Source: Thamnaconus septentrionalis
Taxonomy: Eukaryota > Chordata > Actinopteri > Tetraodontiformes > Monacanthidae
Direction of reading: 5' to 3'
Length of the DNA stretch: 64,000 bases
Assembly: GCA_009823395.1 (NCBI GenBank)
Contig: CM020512.1
Coordinates: 6,382,405 to 6,446,404, forward strand
Positions 25,755 through 35,902 of the stretch are shown in pieces. The notes under the pieces are model-generated. The model saw only the letters and a program-made list of their open reading frames with translations. It had not been told where the DNA came from and made no database searches. The position numbers and the translations under genes are program-made. The first letter of the stretch is position 1. Every line of letters starts with the position of its first letter.

Positions 25755-26042
25755 TTACAACAACCAATAAGCAGTTTCATTAATTGAATATTTACAATTA
25801 GAACCTCATACAAGTGCTATTTAACAGTTGTGAAATATAACCTCATCTAAATACCTGAAAACTATCAACATAAAATGTTAAAATGAGCACATGCTCTTTG
25901 TATGGGAAACAATGAGGTTTTTTCTGACCCATTATTTACTAATTGAGTGGCACATGGACGAGTTATGAGTCTTCTGTTCATGTTACAAACCAGTGTGTCC
26001 TGCCTACATGACATCTGCACTGTGGTTGAAGTCAGTGGAGTT

Positions 26043-29000
26043 TTACCAGACAAAAGCAGCTCTCTCACGTAGCATTCGGACGCCAAAGCGCTGCCATTCC
26101 CGCTGGTGGATCCACATCTCCTGAGTGGTGTCCAGACAGGCCAGCACTGCACCGCCTTTCCAAGATATAAGCCGAGGGTCCATGTCCTAAATTAGTCACA
26201 TGAGACAAATGCAATAAAAATCACGCAAAGTGCATCTGCAGCCTTCACCTGCATCTAGGGGCTGCATGGATTCATATGGAATCGATGGTACACTCTGCCT
26301 TACCTTTGGCCTGGTGACAATCTCTATGTTGTCCACCAGCCTTCTGAATGACGGCGGCATTTTGTTGATGATGCGATGAAGCAGAAATTCCTGAGCACCG
26401 TGGAACATCAGGCCTCCCCCCACGACAAGGATGGAGCTGTACATCTTGCGTTTGGTTTCATCTGAAGCTGCAAAGAGAACAGATCACGTGATGTTACACA
26501 GCCAACCCAAAGTTTACATGTACTTTTAACAACATTATAATTATTCAAAGTAATTATATCTCTATATTTACCTTATTATCTAATTGCATAATGTTAATGT
26601 CCACAAACAGCCCGATTTATGAAAATCCCAAATGAAAAGTGCAAAGTTGCACGCTCATGCAAACAATTCACACATTTTGCATGTGATGTAATCCTCAGTA
26701 TGCCTGATGAGTAGATCAGTTTTTACATGTCCTACTGAGTGCACCTGAACTTACCACAGCAGTCGATGCTGTGCAGGATGGCTTTATCCAGGCCTAGCGC
26801 TTTGCTTTCAAATTGACTCAAGATGGCAGTCTTCCTGGAGAAGTGAGCAGAAAGGGGCTCTTCCGTTTCTCCACCGCCGCCCATGAGGCACTCGCCCTGG
26901 GTGGGACCGAACTCCATGTCTGCCTTTGTCCCTGAAGAGACGCCACTGCTCCCGCAGCCTCGCGACAGCTCAGAGGGTTCGCCCAGCCCTCCCTGGCCGC
27001 TCATCTCGCCATCCAAACCTCCACCCGGTCTGGAAACTGCTTTCCGCTCGGCAGATTTAGAGGACTAGAAGGAAAAAGCATTGCCCTCAGGAATCAGATA
27101 TATTCATGATGGTAGAACTACATACGAACTGGCCTAAATCCGTGTTACCTGGTCCTGTTTGCTCTGTGTGGCCATCAGATAGTGCTCATCATGAGGATCC
27201 TCTGGGTCACCTTGTGAACGGTACTGAAGTGACGTCATCTTTTGGCCCACAATGCCAAACACGGACGGGTAGAAGAGGCCCATTGGTGCCTACGGTGAAT
27301 ACAAAGTAGACATGAGGGGGGAACAAGTAACAGCTGTAGATGGAACCCTCCTGAAAGACTTGCTGAAGACAACTATCAGCTGCCAGAAATTTCTTTTCCA
27401 GGTGGAATAAGTTTATACAACTACCTACCTCCAGCTTTTCATCCCCAAGTCGAACTTGGTAGAGAAGCGCTGGGGCTTCTGGGAAACGGGTCTGAAACTC
27501 ATGATCTTGGAGTCCAGATATGTCCTAAAGAAAAGGCACATAAATTAGGCATGTAAATAAAGAATGGTCCGTTTAAAGGGAATGATCACTCAGAAATGAC
27601 ATTTCTCCCATTTAGTATTCACGCCAATCTTAATGGTGGCTCTGGTGACATTTTGCAGCAACGTAATTTTTTTTTTTTTTATGAGAATATCCACTGTAGT
27701 CTCAAAGCCAACAGCCAAAGGTTTATGTACATTCTAATAGATATTATCTCCCAGACACCTCGATGTCATCACACAAGCAATTTAGGGTGATAGATGAAGA
27801 GGAGGACTAACGGGTGACATTTCAATGTTGGGTTGAATGTCCCTTTAAAGAACAGAGTCATCAAACAGAACCAAATTTCCAAAGCATAAATTAAACCTGC
27901 TGACGAAAACACACTTGGTCCAAGTGGCAGAAGGTTTCCTTCAGATGCTGCAGCAGCTGACAGTCCAGCCTGTTGGACAGCTGACATTCTCTATAGGGGA
28001 AGCCCGCCCTCTGCAGAAGCCAGTAGAAAGTGCGCGTCACATCGGAGCCGCCATACGCCAAAGACATCCTGCCAAGTCAAAGCAACGGAAGGAAACGTGA
28101 GAGGGAGAAAATTTCTCGAAAAAATGCACAACATATGCAACTGTAATCAGAGTGAATTCTATTTTTAATGACACGTCAGCCCACCTGGAATTCCTGTGGG
28201 ACACACCATCCTCGACACAGGAGAGACTTGTCTTCTGGTCCCCAACATCCACAACGCAAGCACTGCTCAGCCCACTGCCAAATGTCGCACACACCGACTC
28301 TTGGTGCACAATGATCGCTGCGTACGAAAAGAAGCCGCAATAAAATGGAGGAACAGACAAAAATGATGCTTCTTCAAACTAGCCCTAAATACGCCTAAAG
28401 AATAAACGGTTGTGAGGATAGATGCACCTGAGAAGCCCATATTAAGCAGCAGCATGTTGACAACTTCTTTGATGTGTTGCCTGTTGTAGATATCCGGCAC
28501 CAACAGGATGCATCTGTAATACTGAAAAATGTCACATTTAAATTTTCCATCAGTTTCTTTTCACAATATTTCACCTTTACACTGAGCCACAGGTCATCAG
28601 CACTGGCATTGATTTCTCTTCTACCTTCAAGTCTTTGAGAGGTATGTCCAAGTGTTTTTGAATGACATGACCCCAGAGGGTCTCCAGGTCAGTCAGAACA
28701 GCCGTCAGCGAGCCTCCAGGACCAGAGTGCACGTTGAGCTGCCCCCTTACAATCGGCCAGTGGACGTTGTAACAGTCGGTCGGACCCACATGAAGAGCCT
28801 GTGTGACAGACACAGATCGAAATAGTCCCGTGGGCTGCTGGCTTGACAGCGCAAATGCAAGCTGTATTTATAATGGGTGATGAGAGTAAACACAGGGGTG
28901 CTGACCTCCTCTCCCACTAGATAAGCAGGTTGGTGGGCTGTGTTGGTCCACTTCACCCTGGAGCTGTTGTCAAGCATCGCCGGACGAATTTGGCAGTTGT

Positions 29001-29094
29001 AAGCTCGGGCCTTAACACACAGACACATTACAAAAGGTTTTAAAAAATATATATATATACCAATATGATGGTAAAAATGGTTCAATAACACAGC

Positions 29095-29129
<35 letters not shown>

Positions 29130-29903
29130 GCTCAGCAGAAACAGGCGTCCTCCGCACTCCGTTGGACATCTTCTTGGACCAGATGGCCTGGTCGACCATT
29201 TTGAGCCCATTCTGCCTCTGCTCGTTGCTCTCTGGCTTCTGTGAACCAGAAACACCTTTGGGTACGGTGTGGCGCTTTGAAACTAAAGGGCTGCAAATGT
29301 CTGTGGCAACCAGTGACATACGTTTAGACCTTCTCGCAGCAACCAGGGATCCTCGTGTCTGGGCTGGCCACTCTGCTTGTGTCTGCGAGCGATCACATGG
29401 GGGATTGTCACCGGCAGAGTGTCTGTTGCTCGGCCGATGCGGAGCGTCCTTGATCCCGGGTGGATGACCATCACAAAATTGCTCTGGATTGGCTGTGAGA
29501 GATGAAATGTTGGTCAGCACAAACGAATGACAAATCATGAGGAGGAGAAAGGGGAGGAGGCGGAGGAGGAGTCGAATGTAGAGAACTTGTTAACTATGCT
29601 GTGAAATCGATTTTAATTTGGCATCATTTAATCGGCCAGTTACAGAGAGTTAACCTAGTAACCGGTGACGAGTGACTGGTTATATCTTTTACACAACAAA
29701 AAAAAACATGATAATTAAATGAACTGTGGGAATTTATGAGATTTGAAAACGAACTATTTGTGTCTGACCTCCTGAAGTGGTTCGGGGATGGTCGGAGGGG
29801 CGATGGGTCTTTTCACCCCTCGCTGTTGCTCCTTTTCTTTCTCCTTGTCTCTTTCTTTTTCTTTCTCCTTCCCATTATCTTGCTCCTTATCCGCCTGTGT
29901 CAT
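26043..29903 (-). CDS. actr8: Actin-related protein 8 (INO80 subunit)
   Basis: Nuclear actin-related protein of the INO80 chromatin-remodelling complex. With actin and ARP4 it binds the HSA segment of INO80 and contacts nucleosomes or linker DNA. Thirteen exons were read (5' to 3'): 29769-29903, 29322-29492, 29128-29238, 28906-29010, 28625-28798, 28428-28521, 28185-28317, 27915-28068, 27429-27524, 27149-27289, 26755-27064, 26304-26467, 26043-26186. The phases join without a break into 643 residues (human is about 624). The start MTQADKEQDNGKEKEKE is the charged N-terminus of the family. Landmarks include VMVIHPGSRTLRIGRATDT (actin-fold phosphate region), VVDVGDQKTSLSCVEDG, the low-complexity insert in the 310-bp exon, ILVVGGGLMFH, and the C-terminus RMLRERAAFVW followed by TAA. 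The insert (a Gly/Ser/Glu-rich stretch in exon 11) differs most from mammals. Confidence 0.95.
29094..29127. repeat. (CA)n microsatellite forming the actr8 exon 3 donor
   Basis: Sixteen or so CA units on the + strand. Read on the gene strand, exon 3 ends CAG and the intron starts directly with GTGTGTGTGT. Confidence 0.9.
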
Positions 29904-31137
29904 ATTTTCTCTTAGAAAAGTGAATATATAGAAGAAGAAGAAAAATAACTATTTCCCCACTACAAGCAAGGATGCAGTACTCTTCCTTCCTTTGAATGAA
30001 AATGTATGGTTGTTGCTTCCTTGTTTGGTCACGTGACAAACAATGAGGATGCCTATTCGTCTTTTTCTCCTTCTTCTTTGTTTAATGCGGGTGGCAACCA
30101 ACTTGATAGGTGCGTTACCGCCACCTAATGCTGGAGTATGGAACGGAGTATCTAAATTAGAATATCCTGAAAAGGTTGTTGTATTTCTGTAATTCAATTT
30201 AAAAGGTGAATTTGACATATTATATAAACGAATAATATGCACATCAATATATTTCAAGTTTTTATTTCTTTGAATTTTGCTGATCAGGTCTTGCAGCTTA
30301 AAAAAACAACTCACATTTCATAATAATTTTCTGAGTTTGTGGGTTTGTGGTTTTAATAAGCTGAAAATCTTAATCAGCAAAGTTACAACAAGGAACTGCT
30401 TGAGATATGTCAATATGCGTGTAATGGCTCAAAAAAAATTGTTGGTTTCATCTTTTATGTTAAAGTGCCAAAATAAAACAACTTTTACTTGATATTCTAA
30501 TTTTTCGGGTAGTACCTGTATATCATGGTGTTGGGGAGATGACTGAAAAACAATCCCAATTAGTCGAACGAGTTCAGTTATTCTTCTGCACATTTTCTTC
30601 TCCATCGTCGGTATATCTTCAGCTTCTGAACGTGTTTGCTTCATATACTGAAAAGTATAACCCTAACCCTAACTACATCAGGTCTCCGTTTCTTTCTTTT
30701 TTCTTCTTTTTTACAATCCTCCATCCTCTGAGAAAGATCACCACATAGCCACATTACATAATTAATGAAAGCAACGTGTACATATTGTTACACAGCTGCA
30801 TACTGAATTGTGAAAGAAGACAACCATGACTTTAGTTTTCATCAAATTACATCACATCACATCCGTCAGAAGCACATTTCTAATAACATCCAAGATTGAT
30901 TGTTTTGTAAAAAAAAAAAAAATAAATAAAATAAAAGTAAAAACTTGACTAAAAGTAATGCACCGATTACACTTACATTTACAAGTGGAGCACAAAAAAA
31001 GATGAGCATTAAAACGTTTCAGTGTGCATCTTTGCAAGTACAGTTTCTCATCTTCTATCGTGTTTGAATAACAAAGCATACACATGTAAAAAATAGTCGT
31101 TCAAATAGCAGTGATAACAGACTTCAATGTCCCACTG
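29904..31137. other. actr8 5' flank and il17rb 3'UTR
   Basis: Both genes are on the - strand, so this 1.2-kb gap should hold the il17rb 3'UTR and the actr8 promoter. A TTTATT (AATAAA on the gene strand) is seen at 30261-30266. The region is AT-rich and no further gene was found. Confidence 0.5.
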
Positions 31138-33996
31138 TCACTGAATGTACCCAGCTGTATCTTTTTCAATATTTTCTACACTTTCTCTCAACTTCAAAGC
31201 ATTCTTTTCAATCCTCAATCCAAATTTTAGAAGTGATGTCCTCTGGCTTTCCTTCCTGTGCATTTGAAGACTCCTACACATCTTGAGCAGATCCTTCATC
31301 AGACAAAAAAGCTTGCAGGCCCTAAATTCTGGCTCTAGGTTACAAAGCCCGCTGTCCTGCTGCTTGCCCAGTTGCACCACCCAGAACTTGGCCAAGTCAT
31401 TTTTGCTTTTTGCATGGCTTCCCACCATGTTGATGATCAGAGGATAGAGGTCATGTGCGGCAGCTGGGATTGAAGAATCAGTGGATTTGCCAGACTGCAA
31501 AGAAGCCTGGGAGAAGAGGTTTAAGATAAATTACATTGCACAATATAGAGTTAAAATGTCTTGATTAATACAATAAAGATCTGGATGCAACCTAGTTTAC
31601 ATTGTGAAAGCAAAGACAGGATGAAAACAGTCCAACAACACAGATAGATTTTTCCAGACTTCTTACATTCTTGGCTTCTGGGCGAACAATGAGCACAAAG
31701 TCTGCTGCCTTGACCTGTTCTGCCAGCCAGCGCATTGGGCCAAGTTTTGCAATCTTGCCCTGCTGCCAGATGTCGACAGCAATTTTGCAGCCACCATGCC
31801 ACTGCAGGAATTCTGCCAGCGCCACCACACCCTGCTGGAAGACTGGATTCTCAGCAGGATACACCATGAGGACAGGGATGGGAATGATGGGCGACATATA
31901 CGATGGTTTGAAACCTAAAGATCTGGAGAGGTTCTCTTTAAAAGTTTTGTCTGGAGATAGAGGGGGGAATAATAAATTGTCATCAACATCGGGGTTTGGT
32001 ATCATACAGTGTTTTGTTATTTATTTAATTTTTTACTGTGCCTTTGAATCCAGAATCATTTTTACATTTCACTCTTGAGGTGTTTAATTTTAATCATCAT
32101 TATTTATTATTTCATTAGAAGCAGTTTAGGGGAATCTCTTGCTGTTAAATCCAGTTTTTCCATCAGTTTGCCGTCAAGCAAATATATTCATGTTTCAAAC
32201 TGTTTTACAGGACTTGTTTTTTGGACTCAAAAGTCTTCAAAGAGTTGGATGCATGTAGTCCAGGAAAAGATTTTAAATTCTTATCTTGGATCAATAGAGG
32301 GCGCAATCACATACAAAACAGCGTCAAATGCAAATACATTGCCATTAGCAGTTTACTGATGTACAACTACAACAACAGTCCCTAAAGATTGATCCCTGGG
32401 GAACACAGTTGTGTACAGCTATGCACTTTGTTAGTTGTCAACCACAACAACCTGTGTTAAATCAATTAAAATATTTTGACTTTTGAAGTGTTAGTGAAGT
32501 GTTGTATTTACAGATAATGCAGCAGAGGCTCAGGATCATCAGACAGGCGAGGCCAACAAAAATAGCCACTGCTGTACTGCTGAATTTGGCATCATCCTGT
32601 TGAGTCGCAGACTCTGGTGCAAAGTTACGGGAGGTGGTGCTGTCAACTTAGGTATAAAAATAATGTTTAAGACATCATATATTTAGCAATGTGAACCATT
32701 GAGTTTATACAGTGAGCATATTATGGAAAATACACACATGCAGGAGTTTGAGTAGTTGTTTGGGTAACACCTGCTGGGGGGGAAAGGTGAGAATGACACA
32801 TTATCTCTCCAGTTAGTATTTCTGTTAACTATTCATTGTTAGTGATCGTTACAATGACTGTCAATCACATTCATTCTGTTTAATCAATTTGAGTTGCTAT
32901 CTGTTGTTGTCAGCCACAGTCGTTCACATATATAAGATGACTTGTTTCACCAGTCATCTTATATAGAGTTATTAGTCTGAAAACGTTACTCACGTGGATT
33001 TGTGCAATGCACTTTCATTTCTGCAAACCTCCAAGAGTCGCCTACCGTTGACAGTAACGGTAGTGGTAGATTGGCAGCTTGGATGTTTAGGTGGCCACAG
33101 TTTACCTGTACTATACGATGAAACCATATCTAAAGTTTAGAAGAGGCAAAAAAAAAAAAAAGAATTCAATGTAATACTTAACCTTATGCAAACGTCAGTT
33201 GGCCCATTTTCAATGAAACAATCACCGATGTGCATGCTACCTGCTTTAACCCAGTGAGATTAGCCTGGCCCAGTGGTGGATGGTATTCACAGCTGAATGG
33301 TACTTCCCCATCAATATAAATCCCAGTGCCGTTCACGTATTCTGTACTTCCTACAAAGAAGTAATACATTTAAAAAGTTCAAAATAATTATACTTATGTT
33401 CATTGTTGGTCTCTGATTATTTTCTAGTCTGGGATATTTTAATTGTTAAATACATATAGATGTTTAGGTTTGCCAATGCATCAGAAGAATAAAAATGTGT
33501 TTTTCAAAATTGTTGAGAGATAATTGAGTTAAAAAGAGGAGCGCTGACTCCTACCATCAATGTTGATTGCCCAGCTTATGTTCAGTCTGTAACCATCTTC
33601 CACTTGCACCTGCTCCACTTTCAAGTCCGCCAGAGAAGATGGAAAAGTGTAATCCAAAGAAGGGAAGTCTAAAACAAGAGACGTTATAACTGTACAAAGA
33701 AAACAATGTTTAAAAAAGAAACGTGCAATTCTTAAATGCTTCTCTCGAAAATTAAGTGATAAGTTCTCATTTTTGTGGATGTTCATGTACAATATTTTCG
33801 CAGTAAAAGTAGGTTTAGGAGCTTTACAGACATACCATCAAATTCGTCGCACTTGACATTCTGCAAAGAAATTGCACTATTAGTAAAAGCACGTTGTGTT
33901 CAATGACAATGCCCACTAGAATAGTTGACTTACAACATCATGGGATGCCTCCTGAGCAAAAAGATGCATAAAAGTTAGCAGGTTGAGTGTGTGCAT
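31138..33996 (-). CDS. il17rb: Interleukin-17 receptor B
   Basis: Single-pass cytokine receptor. In mammals it binds IL-17B and IL-17E (IL-25) with IL17RA and signals through its SEFIR domain to ACT1. Nine exons: 33934-33996, 33836-33860, 33555-33668, 33241-33350, 32994-33129, 32738-32773, 32512-32646, 31667-31950, 31138-31506. The phases agree across all nine (1272 nt, 423 residues). Exon 1 encodes a signal peptide. The ectodomain has motifs such as LNISWAIN and LKVEQVQVEDG. A short Thr-rich stalk precedes the membrane span AVAIFVGLACLMILSLCC, followed by the SEFIR domain (PVLMVYPAEN, AEFLQWHGG, GPMRWLAEQVKAADFVLIV). The ectodomain is only about 165 residues, against roughly 275 in human. 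The name rests on the SEFIR sequence and on the neighbours chdh and actr8. Confidence 0.9.
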
Positions 33997-34011
33997 CGTA
34001 GCCTTGTCTGT

Positions 34012-34013
<2 letters not shown>

Positions 34014-34088
<75 letters not shown>
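34014..34088. repeat. (TG)n microsatellite just upstream of the il17rb start codon
   Basis: About 37 TG units. The array begins 18 bases 5' of the il17rb ATG, so it lies in the 5'UTR or core promoter. Confidence 0.95.
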
Positions 34089-34089
<1 letters not shown>

Positions 34090-34800
34090 TTGCATCAGTT
34101 CTACAAGCTGATGTGATGGTCTGATATTTGAATGAAACATTTACGTGTGCTATCTAGTCTTCTTCTAGAATGGGCGGACCATAAACTGAGCCACGCCCAC
34201 CACCACCACTACAGGATTTCAAGATAAAAGCGTTCTTGTGGAACAGGTGTCGTCATCAAGATTTACTTATTCATGAAGTCATTAATTCCAGCGGGGCTTT
34301 ACGTCAGTTCGTTGTATCCTCGCCCACTGAGTGGTTGGAAGCGGTAGGTGAGGTGGAAAACTAAGCAGAACGACCGATAATAGGACATGTAACCAACAAC
34401 TTTATTCGGTAACACACTACGCAAAAGCTCATTCTACCGTAACGTACACACAGGGTGTATCTGCCTTACATCTAGAATGTTGACCTCTGACCCAGAACTA
34501 GCTACTAAACATGTCAGACCAGTTAATATCTCTGTGGAAAGTGATTTTATGTCTCGTTGCAAGACTTTTGAAACGATAAAATATGCCTTTTCTTTCTTTG
34601 GTAAAGACTAACAAAGAAATACAACCGCAAAAACGTAATTTGCGTGAACTTTCAAGAGTTCCAGTGCGGGCAGGAGCTGGAGGGATGGATCAGTCTCTGG
34701 CCAATGGCCAGCTTCCCTCCGCTCTCCACTACACTTCCGATTCCGTGGAGCCTCGGACAGACTCTCGCTCGTGCCTCCCGCTGCTCGTTTTCACTTCGAG
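34089..34800 (+). promoter_or_regulatory. chdh: il17rb-chdh divergent promoter region and probable chdh 5'UTR exon
   Basis: The two genes point away from each other here. The segment ending at 34800 ('ttttcacttcgag') is followed by a strong donor GTAAGGAAGG, which would make it a non-coding first exon of chdh spliced to the exon starting at 35874. The transcription start is not defined from sequence. The rest of the interval shows no gene. Confidence 0.45.
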
Positions 34801-35261
34801 GTAAGGAAGGTGCTTCTCTCTCCGCGGCTTTCCTGACTTGGTTAGCACCGCAAGTCCCGTTCTTGACCCCTTAAAGTCCCTCCTTCAAGTTGCGTGTTCA
34901 GCCGCGTGTTTTGCTTTCCTCTTTCCTTATAACGGTTCGCTGCAGGAGCCTCGGTCGCCTCCTCGGGCAACAAACACGAATTACTCTCAGTAGCGACTTG
35001 CACGGTGGTCTGCTCCGCCTCGGAGTTCATGCAAAGCTATTACCTCCAGCCTCCTTTAGGTGTTTCTGGGAGTTTCGGAAAGTTTATGTGGTGTATTTAA
35101 TAGTGGCGTTGCGGCGGAACCTGCAGACGTCAGACCTGCCCGCTGATAAGGCGAACAGTTGCGAAATACATCGTAAACATCCAATGTGGTGGATCGCTTC
35201 GAAGCCTGACAAAAGCTGACCTGCAATATTGAAGGTACCGCAACGTAGGCGGATGTCCTGT

Positions 35262-35292
<31 letters not shown>

Positions 35293-35902
35293 TACAAATC
35301 ACATTTCGATCAGCCGCTTTCTTTGCAGGGTGAAGTGACAGCTGCAGTGCTGGTGGTGAAAGCTGCGTTTATGGACCTGACACCACTGACCTACATAGAC
35401 AGATTGCACCCAGCTCAAACTCTGCTCGGTCTCACTTCTAGTCTGGGATTTTATAGAATCAAATTTAACAGTTCAACAAGTACACGTTTTGGCCTGCCGT
35501 CCATTGTGCAATGTGTGCTTTATTTATAAGATAATAAATTTATAAGATGACTGGATTCCTTCCTGTGGTGATTCCTGTTAGACCCAGTCAGATAACCCTT
35601 TTAGAGGGTGTGAGAGGGAAATAAACCTCTCAGACTGGTTGTTAAGTCAAGAATGACAATTAACAGGTGTTGTAGATTAGTCATTCAACTGCCAGCAGGT
35701 TAAAAAGTCTGAGGCAGAGTTAGAAAGACAAGGTGAGGCTGGTCTAGTAATTGAAGAAACGTGAACCAAATGGGTGCAATTCTTAGTAGTTTTTATTTAG
35801 ATATGTACCTGAGTAGCTTTGCACATTACTTTTTAATTCAAACTCTCTCTTTGTGTATTGCTGCGCTTCACAGTGAATGAAGAACACCCTCCCGGAAACA
35901 GG

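Noticed and set aside
30655..30675. Telomere-like 'ccctaaccctaac'
   Set aside because: Only about two units, too short to be an interstitial telomeric block.
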